In this document: positions 44,677 through 55,862 of the stretch, piece by piece
How the letters are laid out: every line of letters begins with the position of its first letter
Position numbering within the stretch: the first letter of the stretch is position 1
Source of the DNA: Tragulus kanchil
Taxonomy: Eukaryota; Chordata; Mammalia; Artiodactyla; Tragulidae
Direction of reading: 5' to 3'
Assembly: GCA_022376925.1 (NCBI GenBank)
Contig: JAIOJX010000032.1
Span: 172,261,979-172,325,978, forward strand
Length of the DNA: 64,000 nt
Notes under the pieces: model-generated
What the model saw: only the letters and a program-made list of their open reading frames with translations
Database searches by the model: none
Told to the model about the DNA's origin: nothing
Program-made: the position numbers and the translations under genes

Positions 44677-45455
44677 AAAATAGCAAGATGGTTTATTTAA
44701 GCCTGACCATCCCCATAATTACGTTAGATGTAAATGGAGTTACAGAGGAGGTTCTCCACTGTTGTTAGAGGCACATTTTGTACTAGGAGTATCGATACAT
44801 TAAGGACATTTACTAAGTCTAAATGCATTTGTATCTTGAAATAGAGCTTCAAAATACACAAAGCAAAAACTGACAAAGGGAGAGATAACATGTCCAAAAT
44901 TATAGTTGGAGACTACAATGTTACTCTTTCATAAATTTATAAAAAAGTAAGCAAAAGATCTGTAAGAGGGTATCTGAATATCACTTGATTTAATAGTACT
45001 TATTGATGACACTTATAGACTACTACAGCCAAGCAAATACAGAACTATTTGAATAAACTATAATACCAGATAGACTATGGAAGAGAACATGAAGATCAAT
45101 ACAAATAGTAAATATGTAGCAAACAAAGAAACTTCTTAATTTCTTTAAAACATGTGAGTACTGTTATAGCAATGCACCAATGAAATGTGAAATGAAATAT
45201 ATACAATTGCACAAAAAAGGCAGGATTAAGTAATATACTGTTGTAAGATTCTTACATATTTAGTATATTATTCATTCAAGGTAAATGTGGTAACATGTTG
45301 TGATCTTTATAGTAACCATGAGAAGAATAATGCAAAGAGATATGCCTAAATATCCAAAATAGGAGATATAATGGATTGTTAAGTATACTTGATTAAGGCA
45401 AGAAGAGAGGAACAAAGGAAAAAGACCAGAGGGACAAATAGAAAAAAAAAATAGT

Positions 45456-45804
45456 GGGCTTCCCTGGTAGCTCAGCAGTAACGAGTTCACCTGCCAATGC
45501 AGGAGGCATGGGTTTGATCCCTGATCCGGAAGATCCCATATGCCACGGAGAAACTCAGCCTGTGAGCCACAACTGTTGAGCCTGTGCTCTAGAGCCTCAG
45601 AGCCACAACTATTGAGCCCATTGACTGCCACAACGACTGAAGCCTGTGTGTCCTAGAGCCCAAGTTCCACAAGAGAAGTCACTGCAACAGGAAGCCTTCT
45701 CTCCTCAACTAGAAAGTGGCCCCACTCCCTGCAACTAGATAAAAGCCTGTGGCAGCAGTGAAAACCCAGAATAGCCAAAAATAAATAAATAAATAAATTT
45801 TTAA
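45456..45804 (+). mobile_element. CHR-2 tRNA SINE, D13 second copy
   Basis: Identical in layout to 44328-44676, offset by 1,128 bp. It is a copy of the locus, not a second insertion. Confidence 0.9.
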
Positions 45805-46198
45805 AAAATAGCAAGATGGTTTATTTAAGCCTGACCATCCCCATAATTACGTTAGATGTAAATGGAGTTACAGAGGAGGTTCTCCACTGTTGTTAGAGGC
45901 ACATTTTGTACTAGGAGTATCGATACATTAAGGACATTTACTAAGTCTAAATGCATTTGTATCTTGAAATAGAGCTTCAAAATACACAAAGCAAAAACTG
46001 ACAAAGGGAGAGATAACATGTCCAAAATTATAGTTGGAGACTACAATGTTACTCTTTCATAAATTTATAAAAGAAGTAAGCAAAAGATCTGTAAGAGGGT
46101 ATCTGAATATCACTTGATTTAATAGTACTTATTGATGACACTTATAGACTACTACAGCCAACAAATACAGAATACGCATTCCTTCCTATTGTCTCTGA

Positions 46199-46320
46199 CA
46201 CTTCAACGGACATGAGTTTGAGAGAGTTCTGGGAGACGGTGAAGGACAGGGCAGGCTGGCATAACACAGTTTACGGGGCTGCCAAGTGTCTGGCATGAGT
46301 GAGCAACTGAACTGAGCTGA
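46199..46320 (+). mobile_element. BovB LINE 3' end fragment
   Basis: ACGGACATGAGTTTGAGAGA through CAACTGAACTGAGCTGA is the last 120 bp of BovB in sense. Confidence 0.8.
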
Positions 46321-47705
46321 TGGAACTTCATCGAGACAGAACATACGTTATGTCATAAAGCAGATTTCATGTAGCATTTCAAAGGAATTAGTGAAGTTAA
46401 GTTCTCCTACCAAAATGGAACTGGAGTAGAAATCAATACCAAAAAGATAACTAGAGAGCCTCGGATTTGGAGATATGCAGCAATACAGTTTTAAATAACC
46501 AGTGGGTGAAAAAATAGAGATATTAGAAAAACTCTCAAATATGATGAAAATGCAACATATCAAAATACACAGGAAGCACGCATTTACAGAATACCTGACC
46601 AATAGTCCTCAAAACTGTCAAGATCATCAAAAACAAGGAAAGTCTGAAAAATGGTCAGTTGGGAGGAACCTTAGGAGACATGATGGTGCAATGCTGTGTG
46701 TTTCCTGAATGGGATCATGGGAAAGATAAAGGGCATTTGGCAAAAACTTAGGAAATCCACAAAAATGAGGAACTAGTTCATAATAATGTATTGATATTTG
46801 TGTATTAGGTGTGACAAATCTATCATATATCTGTATACTTACATGATACCTGTGGGATATTAACAATAGAGAAATTGGATATGAAGTATATGAGAACTCT
46901 CTATACTGTTTTTGAAAGATTTTTGTAAATCTAAAATTATTCTTAAAATTAACATTTTAAAAGATACGTGAGATTCAGCCAAATAAATTTTAGAGGAACA
47001 TTGTAAGTTAAAGTGTTTATATGTAAGAAAAAATAAAAATTTGAAATCAATGACTTATCTTCTATGTTAAGATAGTATGGAAATAGATTACGTAGACTAT
47101 GGCCAAGCAATACAAAGAGTCAAGAAACCCAAAAGTCACTTCTTTGAAAAATATTAATAAAACTGATAAAAAAAAATCTAATAAGATTAAGGTTTTAAAT
47201 AGAGAAAAAATAAATTATCAATATCAGGAGTGAAAGAGGGACCATCACTACTATTTTACAGACACTAAGATAATAAGGGTCTATTATGAGCAAATTTATG
47301 CAAATTTATTCAACAACTTATATGAAATGGAAAATTCCCTTGAAAAATTCAACTTATTAAAACTAAGATAAGAAGAAACATAAAATCTGAAATTTCCTGT
47401 ATTTATTTATTGTGGAACTTGAATTTATAATGAAAGGCCCACAAAACTTCAGGCCCAGATGGCTTCTTTTTTTTCTATCGAACATCTATGGAGGAAGTAA
47501 TACCAATGCTGTGCAAAGGTTTGCAGAAAATAGAATGAACATTTCCCCTCATTTTCTGAGGACTAGAGTAAAACTGATGCCAAACCTGAAAAGGGTTTTA
47601 TAGGAGAAGGAAAATCACAGATCAATATTGCTCAGGGATGATGTGCAAAATTTTCCAAAATATTAGCCAGTCAAATCCAACAGTATATAAAAGGATAGTA
47701 CATAT
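46321..47705 (+). mobile_element. Old L1-type sequence, sense
   Basis: It includes ORF2-like parts (GGCCCAGATGGCTTC near 47451; CAGATCAATATTGCTCAGGG near 47619). Around 46500-46970 there is a 3'UTR-like part (GGAACTCTCTATACTG-type ending with TTTTTGTAAATCTAAAATTA). More than one old element is probably joined here; boundaries are approximate. Confidence 0.45.
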
Positions 47706-47826
47706 GCTGTTGTTCAATTGCTAAGGCGTGTCCAACTGTTTGCGACCCCATGACCTCCAGCACTCCAGGCTCATCTGTCCTTCACTGCCTCTTGAAATGT
47801 GCTCAAGTTCATGTCCATGGAGTGTG
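47706..47826 (-). mobile_element. BovB LINE 3' end fragment
   Basis: CTGTTGTTCAATTGCTAAGG to TCAAGTTCATGTCCATGGAG is antisense BovB, about 120 bp, inside L1M ORF2. Confidence 0.82.
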
Positions 47827-48772
47827 ATTATTTTGATAGATGAGTAAAAAAGCATTTGTAATGTTCAATGTTTATCTATGATTTAAAAATAAAAGAAAAG
47901 ACTCATTTGAACTAGTAATATAAGAAAACTAGCACAAAAAGGGCAATGTACTTTTAAAAACCCCTATAGCTAAGACCACATTTGATAGTGAAAGCCTGAA
48001 CTTTCTCCCTCAAGATAAAAAATAAAGCAAAGGTTTCACTTTTACTGTCTCTGTTCCCCACGTTCTAGAGGTCATAGCAATTGCAATAGAGCAGGGAAAG
48101 ACTGAAAGACATAAAAGTTAGAAAGAAAGAAGTAAACTCTCTTTATTCTCAGATAACATGATTCTGTATATGAAAATCTCTAAAAAAAAAAAAAACTACC
48201 AGAAAAAAAACTCTTTTAGAAGTAATAATTTAATTTGGCAAAGTTTCAGGATACAAGGCGAGTATATCAAAATCAAATATATTTCTCAATGCTAGCAAGA
48301 ACAACTGAAAAATGAAATTTAAAGTTAATATCATTTAGAAGAACATAAGATATTAAATACTTAGAGATAAATTAAGCAAAATGAAAAATTCAACGTGCTG
48401 TGTTCATAAATTTAAAAAGACGCAGACCCACAGGGAACTATGCCATGTTCATGAATCGGGAGACTTAGTGTTATTAAAATCTCAGTTCTCCCCCTATTGA
48501 TCTACGGATTCAACACAATCACAATCAATATCCCAGCAGGCTTGCTAACAGAAATTGATAAACTGATTCTGAAATTTATATAGAAATAAACTTCCACATC
48601 CAGCTGGGATGGAGTAACAGGGATCAAAGGCATACTTTCATCTGAAACAATAACAGTAATAAGACAAACATAGAAATCAGTGCTCTTCAAGACTTTCAAC
48701 AACAGGCAAAGGACAGTAATCCTGAGAGGCAGGAAACAATTGAGACGATCCCTTTACACTGTCCCAACTTCT
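47827..48772 (+). mobile_element. Old L1 ORF2 (to about 48600), then an L1 5'UTR-like start
   Basis: Sense L1 reverse-transcriptase region with CACCTTTGATAGTG-type and GATAACATGATTCTGTATAT motifs up to about 48600. After 48600, GGATGGAGTAACAGGGATCA and CCTGAGAGGCAGGAAACA look like the 5'UTR of another old L1, which continues beyond the Bov-tA. Confidence 0.45.
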
Positions 48773-48983
48773 TTGTTGCTGTTTAGTCACTCAGTCATGT
48801 CCAATTCTTTGTGATCCCATGGCCTGTAGCCAGCCAGGCTCCTCTTTCCATGGAATTTCCCAGGTAAGAATAGTGGAGTGGGTTGCCATTTCCTTTTCCA
48901 GGGGATCTTCCCTAGCCAGGGATCAAATCCATGTCTCCTGCTTGGCAGGTGGATTCTTTACCGCTGAGCCACCAAGGAAGCCC
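48773..48983 (-). mobile_element. Bov-tA SINE
   Basis: Well-preserved antisense Bov-tA from TTGTTGCTGTTTAGTCACTC to GAGCCACCAAGGAAGCCC. Confidence 0.9.
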
Positions 48984-49463
48984 TGTCCCTGCTTTTTGCC
49001 TTGAGATAACTGGTAGGCTGTGGTGCAGCTGGGGGAACCCAGGCCACGTGGGCACAGTCCCAGAGTTGAGGATCTCAAATTGAGAATCCAGGGAGAACAA
49101 GGCAGCTGGAGCTCACAGAATACCAGAGAGGAGAAAGCTGTGTCGAGAAAGAATTACCGAGGACTTCCCTGCTGGTCCAGTACTTACGACGCCACACTCC
49201 CTCGCAACGCAGGGGGCCTGGGTTCAATCCCTGCCCAGGGAACTAGATCCCACCTGCCACACTAAAGAGCCCACATCCCACAGCAAAGACTTAGCACAGC
49301 CAAAAAATGAAGAGAAACAAACCCCTGGAGATCTGCCTACTTAAAGGGGAGAGAGTGCCCTTTAAGTATTTGCTGAGTGCTTATTGGCACATTTGTGTAA
49401 AGAAACCACCCATGGCTGGGGAAAGAAGGGCTTGAACTGAGTAGCAGCAAGAGTAGGTATGGT
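48984..49463 (+). mobile_element. Old L1 5'UTR, sense, with a tRNA SINE
   Basis: AACCCAGGCCACGTGGGCAC and CCAGAGTTGAGGATCTCAAA resemble an L1M 5'UTR. A sense tRNA SINE at 49162-49308 splits it. Confidence 0.45.
49162..49308 (+). mobile_element. CHR-type short tRNA SINE, sense
   Basis: GGACTTCCCTGCTGGTCCAG through GGGAACTAGATCCCACCTGC to CACAGCCAAAAAATG is the ordinary ruminant short tRNA SINE with A and B boxes still readable. Confidence 0.85.
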
Positions 49464-49815
49464 GTTGGAGAAGACTCGTGAGAGTTCCTTGGACAGCAAG
49501 GAGATCAAACCAGTCAACCCTAAAGGAAATCAACCTGAATATTCACTGGAAGGACTGAGGCTGAAGCTGAAGCTCCAACGCTTTGATCACCTGATGCAAA
49601 GAGACAACTCATTGGAAAAGACCCTGATGCTGGGAAAAATAAAGGCAGATGAAGAAGGGGACAGCAGAGAACGAGATGGCTGGCTGGCATGACCGACTCG
49701 ACGGACATGAGTTTGAGCAAGGTCTGGGAGATGGTGATGGACAGAGTAACCTGGCATGCTGCAGTCCGTGGGGTTGCAAAGAGTTGAACGTGACTGAGTG
49801 TCTGAACTGAACTGA
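49464..49815 (+). mobile_element. BovB LINE 3' part, sense
   Basis: Sense BovB from GTTGGAGAAGACTC to TCTGAACTGAACTGA, about 350 bp. One open stretch at 49459-49692 contains [10 protein letters not shown], a BovB reverse-transcriptase C-terminal signature. Confidence 0.87.
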
Positions 49816-49925
49816 AGAGCAGCAAACTCTGGGAGATGGTGAAAGACAGGGAAGCCTGGCGTGCTGCCGTCCATGGGGCTACAAAGAGTCAGACAGGACT
49901 GAGCAACAGAACAACAACAGCAACT
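49816..49925 (+). mobile_element. Second BovB or Bov-tA 3' end, directly following
   Basis: AACTCTGGGAGATGGTGAAA to GAACAACAACAGCAACTCA repeats the terminal 100 bp of the BovB just upstream but with different changes. It is an independent insertion into the tail. Confidence 0.75.
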
Positions 49926-51589
49926 CACACAGAACGAGGAATATTGCCTCTTCCAACAGCCAGGCTGGAAAATCCCATAATTCACGGGGATTTGAATAAA
50001 GTACTTGGAAAGATTTGGCCTGAGCAGTGGGAAATGATCATCTCTTATCAGGGCTGGGACCAGGGTGAGGCAAGTGAGACCTAGCGCAAAGCGTAGGGAG
50101 CCCTGCACTAGGATGACTCAGGACAAGTGCCTCTGTTTGATTTTGCTCTCCAGACAGCGCACTTTCTGCATCTCAGTGCCACCGCCCTGGATTAAACATG
50201 GCTGTGATCTCACCCAGTGAGCACGGAGACAAGACCCAAGGGATCAAACAGTTTGCAAGCGATTTAACTGTGTCTCAAAGCCCAGCTCAAGAACATGTAT
50301 GTTTATTCTTCTGGCACCCAACAAGGTCAAATTCACAAGGTCTGGAATCCCAACAAAGATGAGCAGGCTACAAATTAGCAGAAATGTTATGTCCTGTAAT
50401 GAGGAGAATAATCAGTCAATCAAATCCAGGCCAGAAGTGTGTTAGAACTAACAGACAAGGACATCAAAGCAGTTATTATAATGGTATGCCATATGTTCAA
50501 AAGTGAAGTAGAGCCATGGAGAATATAAAAAAAGATCCAAACTGAATATCTAGAGATGAAAACTGCAATGTTGTGATGAAAAATCTACTGGATGGAATTA
50601 ACAGCATACGTTGCAGAAGAAGACTGAATTTCAGATGGAGCAATAGAACATACCCAATATGAAATATACAGAGAAAACGTAAAAAACTAAAAAGCATCTA
50701 TGTCCTCCAGGACATCATCAAGTCTGATACACGTGCCCTTTGAACCCCTGCAGGAGAAGCCTCTTGTCCATGAATCAAAAAATCAAGTGGTGTTAAAATT
50801 CCAAATCAACTCAAATTGATGTGTAGGCTTGATGGAATCACAATAAAAATCCCAACAGGCCTTTTTTCTTGGTAGAAATGGAAAAGATAATTCTAAAGTT
50901 TATATAAAAATGCCATGGGACATAACATGACCAAAATAACTTTGAAAAATAAAAGTAACGTTAGAAGGCTCTCTCTACCTGATTTCAAGACTTATTAACA
51001 GCCTATAATGTAAAACTGCCAATTTGAAAAGATACATACACTGCCCATGTGCCCTGCAGCATTACTCACAACAGCCCAGACATGGAAACCGGATGAGCGT
51101 CCATGGTTGGATGAACGGATGAAAATATAGTGTATCTGTACAATGAAATATTCAGCCATAAAAAGAATGGAATTGTGCCATTTATGACAACGTGGGTGGA
51201 CCTTAAGGGCATTATGTTAAATAAATGAAGTCAGAGAGTGAAATAATGGATTTTCTGTAAACCCAAATGAACTTCTTGGCCAACCCAACATGTACTCCGT
51301 GTGATCTCACTTACGCATGGAATTTAATAAACAACAAAAACCAAGATCATAGATCCAGAACAGACGGGGAGGGTCACCAGCAGCAGGGTGGAAGAGCGGG
51401 TATAGTGGGTGAAGGGGGTCAAAGGTAAAATCTTCAGTTATAAAATTAATAAATCGTCAGGATAGTGTTCAGCACGTTGGCTGTAATGAGTACTACGGTA
51501 CTGCATATCAAAAGTTGCTAAAAGAGTAGATCTCAGAAGTCTCAACATAAGAAAAAATGTTTTGGAACTATGTAAGAAAAAAAGTTATA
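49926..51589 (+). mobile_element. Old L1 sense pieces (5'UTR/ORF1-like, then ORF2 end and 3'UTR)
   Basis: 49926-50700 resembles an L1M/HAL1 5' part with ORF1-like sequence (CTAGAGATGAAAACTGCAAT). 50700-51240 and 51300-51589 resemble the ORF2 C-terminus and 3'UTR (AAAATCCCAACAGGC; CAGCCATAAAAAGAATGGAA). A large internal part is missing. Confidence 0.5.
51245..51292. mobile_element. Mariner terminal fragment
   Basis: AACTTCTTGGCCAACCCAA with upstream TTTTCTGTAAACCC is the reverse complement of the ruminant mariner end TTGGGTTGGCCAA-AAGTT. Only about 45 bp remain, so there is no transposase. Confidence 0.6.
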
Positions 51590-52189
51590 GTATGATATTG
51601 ACCACATATTGACAAGTAGGTTAATGGAACCGAATAGTGACTGTAAAATCCGATCACAAAACTGATTTTTGACAAAAGTTCAAAAATGGGGAAGTGGTAA
51701 GTTGAACCTTGGTCTGTAACTTACATGATATATAAAAATTAACCTCAAATTGGTCTTAGACCTAAATGTAAAACCTAAAATCATAAATCTTCTGAAGGAA
51801 AATATAGGAAGAGTTCTTTTGTGAGATTGAGTTAGGCAAAGATTTCTTGGATGTGATGTTAACAGCATGATTCACTAAAGAACAAACTGGTAACTTGTGC
51901 TTCATCAAAAGTGAAGACTGTTCTTCAAAAGATACTCTTAAGAGAATGAAAGGACAAGCTACAGACCAGGAGAAAATATTTTCAAAGCATATATCTGATA
52001 AAGGACTTGTATTTAAACTATATAAAAACTGTTCAAAACTTAATAGTAAGAAAACACAATCTAATATTTTAAATGGGTAAGATAGTTGAATATACACTTC
52101 ACCAAGAAAGACGTATAGACGGCAGAAAAAAAAAAGAAAAAAGAAATAGACTTAACACCAGCATCATTAGTGAACTTCATATTAAAACC
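51590..52189 (+). mobile_element. Old L1 ORF2 C-terminal part, sense
   Basis: GACCTAAATGTAAAACCTAA, AGAATGAAAGGACAAGCTAC and GGGAGAAAATATT-like phrases are those of the L1 ORF2 C-terminus. Frames are short and broken. Confidence 0.6.
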
Positions 52190-52859
52190 ACAACATAGAG
52201 TTTCCTTACAAAACAAAAGATAGAGCTAGCTACCTTATGACCCAGCAGTCCTACTCCTGAGCTTGTACCTGGAGAAAATCATAATTTCAGAAGGTGTATG
52301 TGCCTCAGGATTCATAGAAGCACAAGTTACAATAGCCAGGTCATGGAAGCAATTGAAATGTCCATGAGCAGATACACGGATAAAGAAGATATGGTACATA
52401 AATACAATGGGATAATAGTCATAAGAAATGAAATAACATCATTTGCAGCAACGTGGATGGACCTAGAGATGATCATACTAAGTGAAGTAGGCCAGATAGG
52501 GAAAGGCAAATGTCATATGATATTACTTATATGGGAATCTAAAAAAATGATACAAATGAACTTACAAAATGGAAATAGACTCACAGACACAGAATAATAA
52601 ATGTTTGGTTACCAAAGGGAAAAGCAAGGGAGGAATAAATTAGGAGTTTGAGATTAACATATCCACACAGATATATACATAAAATAGGTAACATGGACCT
52701 ACTAGATAGCACAGGGAACTCTACTCAAAATCTGTAACAACTTACCTGGGAAAAGTATCTGAAAAGGAATAGATACACATATGTGTATAACTGAATCACT
52801 CTGCTGAACATCTGAAACTAACACAACATTGGGAATCAACTATAATGTAATATCAAATT
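52190..52859 (+). mobile_element. Artiodactyl L1 3' end, sense, nested in older L1
   Basis: A younger L1 tail with CCAGCAGTCCTACTCC, CAGCAACGTGGATGGACC and the 3'UTR phrase CAACATTGGGAATCAACTAT. It ends in a run with ATTAAAATACCAC, similar to ATTAAAACCAC before it, a plausible target-site duplication. An open stretch at 52298-52597 is the end of ORF2. Confidence 0.65.
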
Positions 52860-54486
52860 AAAATACCACCGTGAAAGACCACTGCATGCTGAAGAGTATG
52901 GGTAAAACAAATAGACAGACCAATCCAAATGCTGACAAAAGTGCAGAGCAACTGAAACTCGCATGTCGCTGGTGTGAATGCAAAATGGTGCAGCCACTTT
53001 GGAAACCGGTTTGATGGTTCCTTGAAAAGTTAAACATACCTCCACCATATGTTCTGGCCATTCTGCTCTCAGATATTCACATAGAGAAGAGAAAGCATAT
53101 GTCGACACAAATACTTATACATGAATATTCATAGTGGTTCTGTTTGTCATGCATCCAAATGGGAAGCAGCCTCAAACCTAAGCAACTGGTAGATGGATAA
53201 ATACATTTTAGTACATTCGTACGATGGAAGACTACTGACCAATAAAAGAACCAGTGATACACATAATAGGTATGGAGCTCAGAAAAACTGAGTGAAATAT
53301 ATATCAGATAAAGAAAGTGCACATACAGTGGATTCCATATATATAAACTAGAAAACACACACTAACTTATAGTGCAGAAATCATGTCAATGGTTGGCTGG
53401 AAGGAGAGAGAGGAGGGAATATAGAAATTACAGAGAGACCAAAAGAAACTTCAGGGTGTGATGGACGTCTTCATTTTCACAATAGTGGCGATGGTTTCAC
53501 AGATATACATGTGTGTATATCTGTTCCCTAGAGGCTCAGACAGTAGACTCTGCCTGCAGTGTGGGAGACCTGGGTTCAATCCCTGGGTCGGGAAGATCCC
53601 CTGGAGAAGGAATGGCACCCCACTGCAGTATTCTTGCCTGGAGAATTCCACGGACAGAGGAGCCTGGTGGACTACAGTCCATGGGGTCATAGAGAGGCAG
53701 ACATGACTGAGTGACTAACACACACACACACATACATATGTGTATATATATTTTAAATCATATCAAATTGTACACCTAAAATACATGTGATTAATTAAAT
53801 GTAAATTATTGTATCTCAATAAATCTGTTCAGAAATTTATATGGGGATATAAAGAATCTAGACTAGTCCACACAAGCATATAAAAGATAAGCAATGTTGG
53901 TGAACCCACACCACTTGATTTCAAGAATGGGTATAATTATTTCAGTATGGGATTGCCATGTGGTTAGACAAACAGATAATGTAACAGATAGAGTGTCTAG
54001 AAGTAGTTTCACACATAGAGGGCCAATTGGAATGTGATGAAAACTCCAGTGTAATTCCACGGGGAAAAGAAACTCCTTCCAACAAATGATACTGGAACAA
54101 CTTGATATCCATATGGGGAAAAATGAATCTTGACTCTATCGTCACACCATATAAGCTACTTTGATGTGGATCATTGACCTAAATTTAAAAAATAAATCAC
54201 TAGAAAACGTTTATGACACCTTCTTGGTATAAGCATGAATTCTTAGAGTTCAAAAATGCTAACCATAGAAGAAAAGAATGATCAACTGGATTTTGTAAAA
54301 ATTAAAGATTTCAGTTCTGCTCATTAAAAGACTCCTTTAGTAAAGTGAAAATGCAAGTAACAGATTGGGAGAAAATATTTACAGTACATATATTTGAAAA
54401 AGGACTTATAGCCTAAATACATATATAACTACTACAAATCAAAATGAAAAAGGTAGTCCTATAGAATATGAGCAAAATACTTGCAT
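52860..54486 (+). mobile_element. Old L1 3'UTR and a second ORF2 end, sense
   Basis: 52860-53840 is an older L1 3' end (ATGGTGCAGCCACTTTGGAA; GTACACCTAAAATACATGTG). 53840-54486 returns to ORF2 C-terminal sequence (GATACTGGAACAACTTGATA), so a second old element starts there. A Bov-tA lies at 53522. Confidence 0.6.
53522..53722 (+). mobile_element. Bov-tA SINE, sense
   Basis: Sense Bov-tA with an intact B box region (GGGTTCAATCCCTGGGTC) and body to ACATGACTGAGTGAC plus a (CA)n tail. CATGTGTGTATAT and CATATGTGTATAT flank it. Confidence 0.88.
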
Positions 54487-54487
54487 A

Positions 54488-55196
54488 GATGGTTGTTCAG
54501 TCACTCAACCATGTCCAATTCTTTGCAACCCCATGGACTGCAGCACGCCAAGCTTCCCTGTCCTTCGCCATCTCCTGGAGCTTGCTCAAACTCATGTCCA
54601 TGGAGTCAGTGATGCCATCCAACCATCTCGTCCTCTGTCATCCCCTCCTCCTCCTGCCCTCAGTCTTTCCCAGCACCAGGGTCTTTGACAGTGAGTTGGC
54701 TCTTCTCATCAGGTGGTCAAAGTATTGGAGCTTCAGCTTCAGCATCAGTCCTTCCAATGAATATTCAGGGTTGATTTCCTTTGGGGTTGACTGGTTTGGT
54801 CTCCTTGCTGTCCCAGGGACTCTCAAGAGTCTTCTCCAACACCACAGTGTGAAAGCATCCATGCTTCAACTCTCACATCTGTACATGACTACTGGAAAAA
54901 CCATAGCTTTGACTAGGTGGACCTTTGTTGGCAAATTGTCTCTGCTTTTTAATATGCTATCTAGGATTGTCATAGCTTTTTTTCCAAGGTGAAAATGTCT
55001 TTTAGTTTCATGACTGCAGTCACCATCTGCAGTGATTTTGGAGCCCAATAAAATAAAATATGTCACTGTTTCCATTGTTGGCCCATCTATTTGTCATAGA
55101 GTGATGGGACTGGGTGCCATCATCTTTGTTTTTTCTTTTTCTTTCCTGAATATTGAATTTTAAGCTAGCTTTTTCACTCCATGGTCAATGTGTTCA
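54488..55196 (-). mobile_element. BovB LINE, 5'-truncated, about 700 bp
   Basis: One of the longest BovB copies here. Antisense from TTGTTCAGTCACTCAACC to TTTTAAGCTAGC, it covers the C-terminal third of the reverse transcriptase. Minus-strand frames contain ITADGDCSHE and MDAFTLWCWRRLLRVPGTAR but are broken by frameshifts. Confidence 0.9.
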
Positions 55197-55291
55197 TGAA
55201 AAGGTACTTAGCATTATTAGAGATCAGAAAAATGCAACTTAATGACACAATGAATTTAATCCATTTCATACCCACAGAAAGACTAAAATTA

Positions 55292-55862
55292 CAAACTGAC
55301 TGCCATATGACCCACCAATCTGACTATGAGGCATAAATGCTGAAGAAATCAAAATTGGAAAAGGCACATGTACCCCATTGTTCATTGCAGCACTATTTAC
55401 AAAAGGAAGAACTTGGAAGCACCTTAGGTATCCATTGACAGAAGAATGGATAAAGAAGCTGTGGTACACATATACAATGGAATATTACTCAACCATAAAA
55501 ATGAATGCATTTGAGTCAGTTCTAATGAGGTGGGCGAAATTAGAACCAATTATACAGAGTGAAGTAAGTCAGAAAGAGAAAGATAACTATCGTATACTAA
55601 CACATACATATGGAATCCAGAAAGATGGTACTGCTAAATGTATATGCAGCACAATAGTAGAGAAACAGACAGGGTGAGAAGTATGGAAAGAGTAACATGG
55701 AGACTTTCATTGCCGTATATAAAATAGGTAGCCAATGAGAATTCACTGTAAGACTAAGAGAACTCAGACAGGAACTCTGTAACAACCCAGAGGGGTAATT
55801 TGGAGAGGAAAATTCAAGGGTGAGGAGACATATGTACGGTAAACAATAAAAATCCATTAAAA
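55292..55862 (+). mobile_element. Ruminant L1 (L1-BT-like) 3' end, sense
   Basis: Sense L1 from GACTGCCATATGACCCACCA with the last part of ORF2 (55378-55677, SEVSQKEKDNYRILTHTYGI near its end) and a short 3'UTR ending AATAAAAATCC plus A-rich sequence. It is 5'-truncated. Confidence 0.75.

Larger units (their letters stand above)
43930..46173. repeat. Direct duplication D13 (about 1,115 bp, 13-bp filler)
   Basis: 43930-45044 recurs at 45058-46173, separated by CTATTTGAATAAA. There are only a couple of indels (AAAAAAGTAAGC/AAAAGAAGTAAGC). Both copies contain the same CHR-2 SINE. Confidence 0.95.
43930..46195 (+). mobile_element. Old L1, sense, around the ORF1/ORF2 boundary (contains D13)
   Basis: A-rich sense L1M sequence with a decayed start of ORF2 (CTGACAAAGGGAGAGATAAC; GTTGGAGACTACAATGTTAC). 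It has no usable frame. Confidence 0.5.

Noticed and set aside
3573..49308. tRNA-like A and B boxes at many sites as possible tRNA genes
   Set aside because: All sit at the heads of SINEs followed by SINE bodies. None forms a complete tRNA with an anticodon arm that I could support.
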